From contig CALCHM010000001.1 in NCBI GenBank assembly GCA_937901345.1, positions 1 through 61,179 on the forward strand: a stretch of 61,179 nucleotides of DNA. Direction: 5' to 3'. Positions 18,850 to 27,127 of this stretch are shown piece by piece. The stretch comes from an uncultured Prevotella sp. GTDB lineage: Bacteria > Bacteroidota > Bacteroidia > Bacteroidales > Bacteroidaceae. The translations under genes were made by a program, and so were the position numbers. How positions within the stretch are numbered: the first letter of the stretch is position 1; each line of letters begins with the position of its first letter. A model generated the notes under the pieces. The model saw only the letters and a list, made by a program, of their open reading frames with translations. It was not told the origin of the DNA and made no database searches.

Positions 18850-19602
18850 TTAGCGCCTCACAAATTGATGAAGTTTGGGAATTAACCTCAATAGAGGGTA
18901 AAATAAAGGTTCCTTTATACCATTTACTCTAAAAGAATGCCTGCATTGCACGATACCATGTAATATGCTCATCATATTCCTGCTCGTTGCTCCTCCGATG
19001 CGCATTCTAACGAGGACTTTATCGATATGTTTTGTTTTTAGTTTGTTTACCTCTATAAAACGGAGCATCAGTTCAAAGTCTGCAGAAAGCGGCAAATCTA
19101 ATCGGAAACCTCCGAGTTTCTCGTAGCATTCGCGACGTGCATAGAATGTGGGATGCGCAGGATGCCACCCTGTGCGAAAGGCGCCTACTTTATATTCTGT
19201 GGTTTTCCAATAGCGTACGATTTTATTGGTGTTATTTGCGTTTACATAATAAAGGTTGGCATGAACTCCATCTAAAGTTGGATCTGATTTAAACTCATTG
19301 ACAACAGCAGAAATGGCATCGTTACATGCAAAGAAATCATCAGAGTTCAGATAACCAATAAGGTCCCCAGTAGCATGTTTCCATCCTTTATTCATAGCGT
19401 CATAGAGACCGCGGTCTGACTCACTGACTACTTTTGCAATATGCGCACGATACTTATCTACAATCTTCATGGTGCCATCTTTGCTTTTCCCATCGATAAT
19501 GATATATTCTATATTGGGATAATCTTGAGCGATGACACTTTTTATGGTATCCTCTAATGTGCGTTCGCTATTGTATGTTATGGTGATGAGACTTACCTTC
19601 AT
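18850..19602 (-). CDS. Glycosyltransferase family 2 (WcaE/PgaC-like)
   Basis: The 250-residue protein has MKVSLITITYNSERTL, YIIIDGKSKDGT, ESDRGLYDAMNKGW and GYLNSDDFF, the set of motifs common in colanic-acid-type GT2 enzymes. It probably adds a sugar to the repeat unit. It stands between the lipocalin-like gene and the export gene in the exopolysaccharide operon. Confidence 0.9.
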   Translation of the reverse strand: MKVSLITITYNSERTLEDTIKSVIAQDYPNIEYIIIDGKSKDGTMKIVDKYRAHIAKVVSESDRGLYDAMNKGWKHATGDLIGYLNSDDFFACNDAISAVVNEFKSDPTLDGVHANLYYVNANNTNKIVRYWKTTEYKVGAFRTGWHPAHPTFYARRECYEKLGGFRLDLPLSADFELMLRFIEVNKLKTKHIDKVLVRMRIGGATSRNMMSILHGIVQCRHSFRVNGIKEPLFYPLLRLIPKLHQFVRR

Positions 19603-19650
19603 AGGGTGTGTTGTAAGATTTCAAAATGAAAGCGTAAGCGGGATGCTGTT

Positions 19651-20118
19651 TTAAAATTTGCGGAACACCAAGCGTTTGTCATCTGAAACAAGAATCATTT
19701 GCTTGCTTCCAAGGTGTTCGATGTGGAATGTATCTGCGCACCCCATGATGCCGAAAGGTTCCATGATTCGGGTGGAGGGATCAGTTAACAAACTATCCTT
19801 TACCCAATAACTCAGATAAATCTTATTGATGTTGAGACGGGTTCCTGTGTGTTCAAATCGGCATTGAACTTTGTTGATGGATTGCTTAACGATTTCATCA
19901 TAATAGATTTCACGATTATAAGACGTGATTTGGAGCAGGTCTCGTTGTACGCTCCAATATATTCGTTGTGTCGCAACATGTTCTTCGTACTGAGGACTGG
20001 CGTTTAGGTGTGTCATGCGTTGTAAATGCCACATACCATCCAAATCTCCATTCTTCGGAAGTTTGTCGCAAGAATAGAGTCCTATGATAAGAAGTATGAT
20101 TCCAATAAAGTGTCTCAT
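19651..20118 (-). CDS. Small lipocalin-like lipoprotein in the exopolysaccharide locus
   Basis: The 155-residue protein has a lipoprotein signal (IILLIIGLYSCDK), then a lipocalin-like start (LDGMWHLQRM) and alternating beta strands. It resembles the lipocalin-like proteins of Bacteroidetes of unknown function. It lies 18 bp after wzi and 48 bp before a glycosyltransferase gene. It may act in the periplasm or outer membrane during polymer export, but this rests only on gene position. Confidence 0.75.
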   Translation of the reverse strand: MRHFIGIILLIIGLYSCDKLPKNGDLDGMWHLQRMTHLNASPQYEEHVATQRIYWSVQRDLLQITSYNREIYYDEIVKQSINKVQCRFEHTGTRLNINKIYLSYWVKDSLLTDPSTRIMEPFGIMGCADTFHIEHLGSKQMILVSDDKRLVFRKF

Positions 20119-20136
20119 GCTGATACGTTCTCTAGT

Positions 20137-21648
20137 TTACTTCAGCAATAATCCTGCTTTTTTAAGTGAGAAAGAAAAACCGATGTTGTTGCCTAATTGC
20201 TGACCTCTATCTACGCCAAGTGCTATAGTAGCGAACCATCCCTTGTTTCTTAACGCATGGATGTGTGCAAAATTATAATTTAATTCTGCCAATCCGCTGG
20301 TCATATACTTGGGGGAGAGATAAGGACTTCCGTATGTCCCAAGATGTGTGGCATAACTCAACAGCAAACGATAGTTTAATCCGGTTATGGGTGCGCCCTC
20401 AATACCTAAATGATGTGCTGTGAATCGGTTACTACGGAACCCCAACGATCCATTTGCGCTATAAAGCGGGGACGTGTAAAGCGGATTTCCTATAGCTTGT
20501 CCCCAGTGTTGCCAACCAGGAAAACTTCCGTGATTGTAGTAATTATCCATACCGCTTATTTGGTCTGGAATTTGCGGGGTGTGGTCGTGATATACAGGTC
20601 CACCTTGATACGTTGTTTTCATGTACTCATACACCACTGAATTCACCCATTTATTTGCTGGCATTGTGATTTCCAATCCTAGGAGACCATCATACCATCC
20701 ATATTGAAAGAATAACATGGAATGGTCATCAAAATAATGGTCGTAATAAGCGCGGGCACTCCAATCTTTAGCTTGATACGTCAAAGAGAACAACCAACTT
20801 CCGAGTGTATTACCTGCTGCATTGGGAAAGTTTCCGTCTGATGCATCGCTACCTAACCCAAATATGACTTCCATGAAGTCCTTAACGCCTTGTGGCATCT
20901 TTTCGCGTTTGTTTCCTGTAACCTTCACACCACCAAATTGTGCTGCCATTTCTAGACCGCCTTCAAATACGAGTGGAAATCTTTCTGGATTACCGATTTT
21001 TAAGTATCCCGCTTTGGAATGAAGCAAGGTGCGTTCATTGTATTTTTTAGTTCTAGCGACATGTGATTTTTTCCATTGTCCATCCGTCATCATGCCATAA
21101 CCAAAGTGTCCTTTGATAGCTATCCATGGGTTTTCCTTGCCTGTTAAACTGACATATTCTGGAATTTCAAAACGGACATCAGGAACTGGACGTGCGTTAA
21201 TACCGAATGTCTGGCTTCCGCTACTAAGTCTTTGGTTCTTTAATGCCATGGGGCGCTCTTTGGCACCAACAGAGAGTCGCATCCACTTGTAATCAACATC
21301 AACATGGCATTGTTGTATAAGGAAATGGGTACGTTGTTGACTTCCATTAGCGCATATCGATGTATGGTTGATGGGAAACACCACGTCCACGCCATATCCT
21401 ATGTTCCATTTTTCGGAGTTCGCAATACGCATCGGTGATTGTGTGACTCCGAAACGTGCATATCCTGAAGCATCATCAAGTGTGGACAAACCATGACGAT
21501 TACTCACCAACCATAATGGTGCAGTGCCCTTCGGAACTATAGTTGTAGCGACTTCTACTTGATATGTCAGAGAATCATGCTGCTTTTGTGCACGAATCGC
21601 AGTGCATGATAGTAGAAACATCAAAAGGAGTGGATATTTAAAACTCAT
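20137..21648 (-). CDS. Capsule assembly Wzi-family outer-membrane protein
   Basis: The start at 21648 gives a compact signal peptide (MSFKYPLLLMFLLSCTAIRA); an in-frame ATG at 21675 is also possible. The roughly 503-residue protein consists of alternating amphipathic strands ending in a hydrophobic aromatic strand, as in Wzi beta-barrels, with family motifs such as GYGMMTDGQW and HHLGIEG. Wzi helps attach or organise capsule at the outer membrane. It is the first gene of the exopolysaccharide operon and follows a well-formed promoter. Confidence 0.88.
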   Translation of the reverse strand: MSFKYPLLLMFLLSCTAIRAQKQHDSLTYQVEVATTIVPKGTAPLWLVSNRHGLSTLDDASGYARFGVTQSPMRIANSEKWNIGYGVDVVFPINHTSICANGSQQRTHFLIQQCHVDVDYKWMRLSVGAKERPMALKNQRLSSGSQTFGINARPVPDVRFEIPEYVSLTGKENPWIAIKGHFGYGMMTDGQWKKSHVARTKKYNERTLLHSKAGYLKIGNPERFPLVFEGGLEMAAQFGGVKVTGNKREKMPQGVKDFMEVIFGLGSDASDGNFPNAAGNTLGSWLFSLTYQAKDWSARAYYDHYFDDHSMLFFQYGWYDGLLGLEITMPANKWVNSVVYEYMKTTYQGGPVYHDHTPQIPDQISGMDNYYNHGSFPGWQHWGQAIGNPLYTSPLYSANGSLGFRSNRFTAHHLGIEGAPITGLNYRLLLSYATHLGTYGSPYLSPKYMTSGLAELNYNFAHIHALRNKGWFATIALGVDRGQQLGNNIGFSFSLKKAGLLLK

Positions 21649-21719
21649 GAATGATTGCAACGGTCTAATATACAATGAACGGGAAAAACGTGTATTTATT
21701 GTTTAGCACGCATGGTTAG

Positions 21720-21749
21720 CAAAATTACACAATCGCAAGAGATTAGCAA
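21720..21749 (-). promoter_or_regulatory. Promoter of the exopolysaccharide operon
   Basis: Minus-strand -7 box TAATTTTG (21720-21727) with -33 TTG (21747-21749) and a 19-bp spacer fits the Bacteroidetes consensus. Predicted start is near 21713, about 65 nt before wzi. No other strong promoter was seen between here and priA. Confidence 0.7.
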
Positions 21750-22093
21750 AGCAAAACGATTGCTGTTTGCCTCCATCATGATGAAAAACTTCAATAAATT
21801 GCGCTGTAAAAATCTTATTTGATAACAAATGTAATTTTTCCTGCGCCTCGTTATCCGATATTCTTCCATGTTATAAAGCGTAGTTCGTTTTATTCATGAA
21901 AATCTCTAGACTGCCATTGGGGATAAATAGAACAACCATGTCGTCCCGTCAGAGATTTTTAATGCTTATTTGAGTTTACAGCATGCTGTAGGGGGATTTC
22001 AGAAAAACAAGGGATCCAACAAATAAGGCGTTGTGTCATAATGAGCAAACTGCTGCGTTGCTCCTCAATTTCGGATTTGGTCATGTACTTCAG
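21750..22093. other. Intergenic region before the dispersed repeat
   Basis: There is no gene here. It contains an imperfect long-range hairpin with arms near 21900-21910 and 21947-21957 (TCTCTAGAC against GTCAGAGA) and a small palindrome CAGCATGCTG near 21980. About 60 bp just left of the second dispersed-repeat copy (22030-22093) may belong to that repeat, with a direct duplication of TCCTCAATTTC around GTACTTCAGTAC. Confidence 0.4.
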
Positions 22094-22148
22094 TACACTC
22101 CCTTCATCCTCAATTTCAGCGCCTTGCATTTTACTCACTCTTACACAA
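22094..22148. repeat. Dispersed repeat, copy 2
   Basis: This matches window positions 1-55 with one mismatch. It lies immediately past the end hairpin of the DUF4878 gene. The similar placement downstream of a leftward gene in both copies suggests the unit travels with, or targets, gene ends. Confidence 0.8.
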
Positions 22149-22152
22149 CTTT

Positions 22153-22185
22153 AGAGGGTGTGCCGAAATTTGCGACACACCCTCT
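22153..22185 (-). terminator. End-of-gene hairpin of the DUF4878 gene
   Basis: Perfect 10-bp arms AGAGGGTGTG and CACACCCTCT flank a 13-nt loop, 21 bp past the stop. There is no T run after it on the minus strand, so it is a weak or non-classical terminator. The loop-proximal part resembles that of the terminator at 204-239. Confidence 0.5.
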
Positions 22186-22206
22186 TCTATGGATATTTTC
22201 CAGAAA

Positions 22207-22611
22207 TTACTTTTTGATTTCTTGCTTCCACTCGCCGTCAACCAACACAAAATTCATCTTTTCAGTCTTCTTGCTTCCGTCTCCGTAAGTGACTTCAAAT
22301 TCAACCTTTGCACTATTGCCGTCTTCTGCAATTTCTTCTTTCACCAAAGTGTAGGACTGAATACCACCGACTGTTTCATACATTTCATCAACCTTCTTTG
22401 TGAGTAATTCAAGGAAGAATTGTTTCTGTTGGTCAATTTCTTCTGCTGTTTCGCCTTCAAAATTGATGGTTTCTACAAAAGCCTTGTAATCCTTATCCTT
22501 AAGGAGTTCAATGCACTTTGCACCTTGGTCTGCAGGAGTTGAACCACCACCGCAAGAAGCGAATGTAAAACTAGCTATCAAGCATACGATAGCTAACAAA
22601 ATCTTTTTCAT
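22207..22611 (-). CDS. DUF4878-family lipoprotein
   Basis: The 134-residue protein has a lipoprotein signal (MKKILLAIVCLIASFTFASC) with a GGGS linker, then a small alpha/beta domain of the DUF4878 (NTF2-like) type: a helical start on which the family defines a KDKDYKAFV region, ending in a strand FVLVDGEWKQEI. Function unknown; such domains often bind small ligands. It stands alone, with the hairpin at 22153-22185 at its end. Confidence 0.85.
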   Translation of the reverse strand: MKKILLAIVCLIASFTFASCGGGSTPADQGAKCIELLKDKDYKAFVETINFEGETAEEIDQQKQFFLELLTKKVDEMYETVGGIQSYTLVKEEIAEDGNSAKVEFEVTYGDGSKKTEKMNFVLVDGEWKQEIKK

Positions 22612-22645
22612 ACCTAATTAAATTTAGAGTTAATAATAGGGTTGT

Positions 22646-23266
22646 TTAGAAACTAAAAATCGTCGTTAATTGTTTGTTTCGGTGGATGTCGGCAGGCATA
22701 ATAATGTCTGCGTGTAAACCGGGGATGCTAATCCTTGTTGTACGCCCTTCCGAGATGTCGATACCTACCTGCATGTATAGCAATTGTAGCAGTTCTGTGC
22801 AATACAACTTCGTTGTGTCTTGGCAATTGTAGTTGTGATCAAATTCTACGTTGTCTTCCACCTTTCTTAGTGCGCTTTTGCTGAGTTCACTCCTTTGTGT
22901 ATCGTTTAGTTGCAAGCGCATCACCTTGCCATACAAGGCATTTTCTGTAGAAAAGAATTCGGTTACAGATTCTGCTCTAACAAGATCTTTCCCACTTTGT
23001 GTTGGATGATTCCCTGGAAGTGCATGAACTACTACAAGTGTGCTGTCTTTCTGAACGATCATGCCTACGTGTGAATAGTCTCCATCTGGGTCGTTGAAAA
23101 TGACCATACGACTGGCAAACCCTTCACCTCGGCGAAACACAATATCTCCTGCTTGAAACGATTCCATGGGAAAATCAATCTTTCTGCTTTGCACATCATC
23201 GGTACATTGTGTCAATAGACAGATGAGCACAATGGTGAAGATTGGTGTCAGGAAAATACGTAGCAT
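22646..23266 (-). CDS. YiiX/YebB-like NlpC/P60-superfamily cysteine hydrolase, lipoprotein
   Basis: The start at 23266 (MLRIFLTPIFTIVLICLLTQC) gives a lipoprotein signal; a longer frame to 23323 would begin at or before the predicted transcription start. The mature protein of about 185 residues has the permuted papain-like layout of YiiX/YaeF enzymes: FQAGDIVFRRG, then catalytic His in DYSHVGMIV, and catalytic Cys in KLYCTELLQLLY. These proteins likely cut an amide or peptide bond in the cell envelope. The substrate is unknown. Confidence 0.85.
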   Translation of the reverse strand: MLRIFLTPIFTIVLICLLTQCTDDVQSRKIDFPMESFQAGDIVFRRGEGFASRMVIFNDPDGDYSHVGMIVQKDSTLVVVHALPGNHPTQSGKDLVRAESVTEFFSTENALYGKVMRLQLNDTQRSELSKSALRKVEDNVEFDHNYNCQDTTKLYCTELLQLLYMQVGIDISEGRTTRISIPGLHADIIMPADIHRNKQLTTIFSF

Positions 23267-23327
23267 GTTGAACTTTTTTTGAACGATAAACCACAAGAGA
23301 ATAGTTATTTTGCCAACGTTCATGCCA

Positions 23328-23335
23328 CAAATATA
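23328..23335 (-). promoter_or_regulatory. Promoter -7 box of the YiiX-like gene
   Basis: TATATTTG on the minus strand matches the Bacteroidetes -7 box. The predicted start near 23321 supports translation from 23266. No clear -33 box was found. Confidence 0.5.
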
Positions 23336-23455
23336 GGCAAATAAATGAATAACGCGATTTCTTTGTGTAAAAATCTGTTAAAAATCTGCGGATTTTCATT
23401 CTCCTTCCATCATATCCAAATGAATCTACTTTTATATAAGGGGAATTAGGGGAAT

Positions 23456-23490
23456 AAAAAACAAGAGAACAACCGCAGTTGTCCTCTTGT
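23456..23490 (-). terminator. Rho-independent terminator of secDF
   Basis: Arms 23461-23473 and 23478-23490 form a 13-bp hairpin (ACAAGAGGACAAC paired with GTTGTTCTCTTGT, one G-T pair) followed by TTTTT on the minus strand, 21 bp past the secDF stop. Confidence 0.85.
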
Positions 23491-23510
23491 CTTATGTTAT
23501 GAAGAATGAT

Positions 23511-26381
23511 TTACTTTTCTTCTTCAGTAGCAACAATCTTATTCTTACCGTAAGTAATGTAAGCTACAGGAGCTGCAAAGAAGATTGAAGAGAGTGTACC
23601 GAAGATAACACCAAGAATCATCGCAAATGAGAATGAGCGGATGCTATCACCACCGAGGAAGAAAATGCAAAGGAGCACGATGAGTGTTGTTGCAGATGTA
23701 ATCACAGTACGTGTGAGTGTGCTGCTCAACGATTCGTCGAAGAGTCGTGCAGTTGCGCGCTTGGGATAGAGACCAAGGTATTCACGTACGCGGTCAAATA
23801 CTACCACCTTGTCGTTGATTGAATAACCGATAGCGGTGAGGATTGCACCGATGAATGTCTGGTCAACTTCAAGTGAGAAGGGAACCCAACCCCAACAGAG
23901 TGAATACATACCAATGATAAGGAGTGTATCTACTGTGAGCGCTGCAACAGAACCGATAGAGAATGCTACATTGCGGAAACGGAGAAGGATGTAGAAGAAG
24001 ATAGCAATAAGAGCCAAGATAACGCTTGTTACTGCTGCTTTTGCCATATCTGCTGCTACGGAAGGACCAACCTTTTGTGCTGAAATGATTGAACCACCAG
24101 CACGGTTTTCACGATCCTTGAATGTTTCGTAGTCTGCTTGTACAAGGTTTGCACCGTGGAGCGCTTCATAGATGGTATGTTCTACCTGAGCGTCTGCATC
24201 TTCTGCTTCACTGTCGATGAGGTAGTTTGTTGTTACACGTACTGCCTTGTTGTCTGTTGTTACAATTGAGATAACACCAACAGAAGCATTAGGATCTGCA
24301 GCGTTAATCTTTGCTGCAACAGCTTCGCGTACTTGTTCAGGAGTGATGTTCTTATCTTCGAGTTCGATAACGAAGTTGCGACCACCAGTAAAGTCAATAC
24401 CCTTAGAGAGTCCACGAATACCGAGCGAAGCAAGACATACTACGATTGCAATACCAAATACAACGAATGATGTCTTTGACTTTTCGATGAACTTCACATG
24501 AATATTTGTAAGGAAGTTCTGAGATATCTTTGTTACGAAAGTAATGTTCAACCACTTGTCACGAGCGTGGAAGTGTTCGTAAGTCATACGAGTCAACCAT
24601 ACCGCAGTAAAGAAGCTTGCGCAGATACCGATACCCAATGTGAGCGCGAAACCGCGGATGGGACCTGTACCGAAGTTGTAGAGGATTACTGCTGTGATGA
24701 TTGAAGTAAGGTTCGAGTCAAAGATTGCTGAGAACGCATTGCTATAACCTTGTGCGAGTGCTTCCTTAATCTTCTTACCAGCACGGAGTTCTTCCTTCGT
24801 ACGTTCGTAGATAAGAACGTTTGCGTCCACAGCCATACCGAGTGAAAGCACAAGACCGGCAATACCACTCATGGTAAGTGCTGCTTGGAATGAGATGAGC
24901 ACACCAAATGTGAAGAAGAAGTTGAGGATGAGTGCAATGTTAGCAACCATACCAGGGATAACACCATAGTATGCACACATGAAGATCATCAACACAACGA
25001 ATGCAACGGCACAAGCAGTGAAACCTGCATTGATAGATGCTTGACCGAGTGATGGACCAACAGTTTCTTCTTGAACAATCTTAGCAGGAGCAGGCATCTT
25101 ACCGCTCTTAAGAACGTTCGCAAGGTCACGTGTGTCGTCTGTTGTAAAGTTACCTGAGATTTGTGAGATACCACCATTGATTTCTGACTGAATAGTGGGT
25201 GCAGAGTAAACAAAACCATCAAGAACGATTGCTACAGGGCGCTTGAGGTTCTTACGAGTGATATTTGCCCATTCACGACCACCCTGAGTTGTCATTGTCA
25301 TTGAAACAATAGGACGGTGGTACAATTGATCGAAGTCATCCTTTGCATCTGCAATTACGTCACCTGCAAGTGCGGGAGCACCATTGGTCTTCTTGAGCAG
25401 ATAGAGTGCATAAAGGTTGCTGTTTTCAGGCTTTACTGACCAACCAAATTGCAAATCCTTAGGAAGAATAGATTGAGCCTTGTCTGAAGCAAGGATTGTT
25501 TCAACCATTTCGCGGTCAGAGCCCTTTGCATAACCAAGTACGCAAGCATCGCCGTAAGGATTAGCGATAAGGTGGTTGAAGAGTGTTGTTGTAGTTGTAT
25601 CTACAGTTACTTCAACCTGTGCCAAAGCCTGAACTGCTGCTTGAATTTCTGAAACGAAATATGTTTCCCAGAATTCAAGGTTTGCACTACCCTGAAGGAG
25701 GTTACGTACACGTTCGGGTTCCTTAATACCAGGCATTTCTACCATGATTTGACCCTTCTGTCCCTTACCCTTAAGGATTTGGATGTTGGGCTGAGCCACA
25801 CCGAAGCGGTCGATACGTGAACGTACAACTTCGTTGGTGTTTACTACAGCAACTTCTACTTCGCCTTCAATAACCTTTTGAACTTCAGCGTCTGTTGATG
25901 TGTAGCTAATGCCCTTTTCCTTGAGCTTTGTTGCGAAAATTCCACCAAGTTTGTTTTCACCCTTAAGTTCTTGATACGCCTTAACGAAGAGTTCTACGAA
26001 ATCACCTTCGCCTTTATTCGCTTCTGCATTTGCCTTTTCGATAGCAGCGAGGAAATCAGCGTCTTTAGCGTTCTGTTCGCCAGCGAGACTCTTTACAACG
26101 TCGGGAATACTTACTTCAAGAATAACGTTCATACCGCCCTTGAGATCAAGACCGAGTCCGATTTCGAGTTCTTCGCATTCCTTGAGGGTCTTCCAGTTGA
26201 GGTAAACCTTCTCATTGCGCATCGAATCAAGGTAAGCGATGCCGGCATCAATGCCCTGTGTTGCAGTAATTTCTTCTGCCTTCTTCTGATAATGACTCGT
26301 TACGAATGAGAACGAGAAATAGAAGCAGCAAGTCAAAAACAGCAATACGGCAATTGTTTTTACAAATCCTTTGTTTTGCAT
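23511..26381 (-). CDS. secDF: Fused protein translocase subunit SecDF
   Basis: SecDF uses the proton gradient to help pull exported proteins through SecYEG. The 956-residue fusion has SecD in about 1-610 and SecF in about 640-956, the usual Bacteroidetes arrangement. SecD features are GLDLKGGMNVILEV, a large periplasmic loop, and the membrane block with GMAVDANVLIYER. SecF features are GIDFTGGRNFVIEL and GYSINDKVVVFDRVRE. An internal sequence NKGEGDFVELFVKAYQE is a lineage insertion. It has its own promoter at 26491-26498 and terminator at 23456-23490. Identification is secure. Confidence 0.97.
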   Translation of the reverse strand: MQNKGFVKTIAVLLFLTCCFYFSFSFVTSHYQKKAEEITATQGIDAGIAYLDSMRNEKVYLNWKTLKECEELEIGLGLDLKGGMNVILEVSIPDVVKSLAGEQNAKDADFLAAIEKANAEANKGEGDFVELFVKAYQELKGENKLGGIFATKLKEKGISYTSTDAEVQKVIEGEVEVAVVNTNEVVRSRIDRFGVAQPNIQILKGKGQKGQIMVEMPGIKEPERVRNLLQGSANLEFWETYFVSEIQAAVQALAQVEVTVDTTTTTLFNHLIANPYGDACVLGYAKGSDREMVETILASDKAQSILPKDLQFGWSVKPENSNLYALYLLKKTNGAPALAGDVIADAKDDFDQLYHRPIVSMTMTTQGGREWANITRKNLKRPVAIVLDGFVYSAPTIQSEINGGISQISGNFTTDDTRDLANVLKSGKMPAPAKIVQEETVGPSLGQASINAGFTACAVAFVVLMIFMCAYYGVIPGMVANIALILNFFFTFGVLISFQAALTMSGIAGLVLSLGMAVDANVLIYERTKEELRAGKKIKEALAQGYSNAFSAIFDSNLTSIITAVILYNFGTGPIRGFALTLGIGICASFFTAVWLTRMTYEHFHARDKWLNITFVTKISQNFLTNIHVKFIEKSKTSFVVFGIAIVVCLASLGIRGLSKGIDFTGGRNFVIELEDKNITPEQVREAVAAKINAADPNASVGVISIVTTDNKAVRVTTNYLIDSEAEDADAQVEHTIYEALHGANLVQADYETFKDRENRAGGSIISAQKVGPSVAADMAKAAVTSVILALIAIFFYILLRFRNVAFSIGSVAALTVDTLLIIGMYSLCWGWVPFSLEVDQTFIGAILTAIGYSINDKVVVFDRVREYLGLYPKRATARLFDESLSSTLTRTVITSATTLIVLLCIFFLGGDSIRSFSFAMILGVIFGTLSSIFFAAPVAYITYGKNKIVATEEEK

Positions 26382-26490
26382 TGTTGTTGATTTATTGTGT
26401 TTATATTATTATATGCGTATAAAGGGTGAAAATGACTTCCAAAATGCCTAAAAAAGCGGTTGAAATCCTAATGGTGTAATTTTCAACGTG

Positions 26491-26498
26491 CAAATATA
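26491..26498 (-). promoter_or_regulatory. Promoter -7 box of secDF
   Basis: TATATTTG on the minus strand fits TAnnTTTG, with the following GC as often seen. The start would be near 26484, giving a leader of about 100 nt. No clear -33 box. Confidence 0.5.
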
Positions 26499-26705
26499 CA
26501 AGTTTTTTCTTAATGCGAGAGTTTTGATGTTGTGAAAATTAGGCAAATTGGTTTAAAATAGAAACAGGAATGGGAGTTTTGCCTAATTTGGGGTGATAAA
26601 ATGACTGTTTTGCGCCATGATTTTTAACAAAATGGTGGTATTTGTGCCTCGCAATCTTCTGACTTATGGTATCTTCCTGTTATGTTTCTTTTTTTTATGG
26701 AAATG

Positions 26706-26989
26706 ATATAGCAGTTGACCCAAGCGTGCTATAGACGCTGAAGGCGTCTTCTCTCAGTAACCGCGGGTGCGAGCAAAGCGAGTACCCACGGTTGGCGCAT
26801 CCCAATGAACGCACTCTGAAGGAGTGCCCCATCACCCTACATATCCTGCCTCCTCGGGCACCCCTTCAGGGTGCGATTCTCGCGTATTCAGTACCGGGGG
26901 TACGCAAAGGCGCACGCCCCGGTTACTGAGCGGTGACGCCTTCAGCGTCATTTAAAGTACAAGATTCTAATTGGGGTCAACTCCTATAT
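26706..26989. mobile_element. MITE-like inverted-repeat element with nested hairpins
   Basis: Near-perfect terminal inverted repeats ATATAGcAGTTGACCCaa (left, from 26706) and the reverse complement of the right end (26971-26989) bound a 284-bp element without a coding gene. Each half carries the same order of hairpins: GACGCTGAAGGCGTC (26734-26748, mirrored at 26935-26949), a larger CCG/GGGT hairpin (26761-26791, mirrored at 26893-26922) and GCACTCTGAAGGAGTGC (26811-26827, mirrored at 26858-26874). The whole element could fold into one cruciform. It lies between the terminator of the TPR gene and the secDF promoter. No target duplication is clear beyond the ATATAG/CTATAT ends. Confidence 0.75.
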
Positions 26990-27052
26990 TATTGCAATAT
27001 TTTTTATGCATATCTACCCACTATTTTAGTTGTTCTTTCATTCTTGTTGAAC

Positions 27053-27090
27053 AAAAAAAGGTGGAGACTCTTTGGGAATCTCCACCTTTT
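27053..27090 (-). terminator. Rho-independent terminator of the TPR/OmpA-like lipoprotein gene
   Basis: The arms AAAAGGTGGAGA (27056-27067) and TCTCCACCTTTT (27079-27090) are a perfect 12-bp pair followed on the minus strand by T residues, about 38 bp past the gene's stop. Confidence 0.85.
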
Positions 27091-27127
27091 GGTTTATTCT
27101 TGCTAATTGATTCGTGTATCGAATGTT

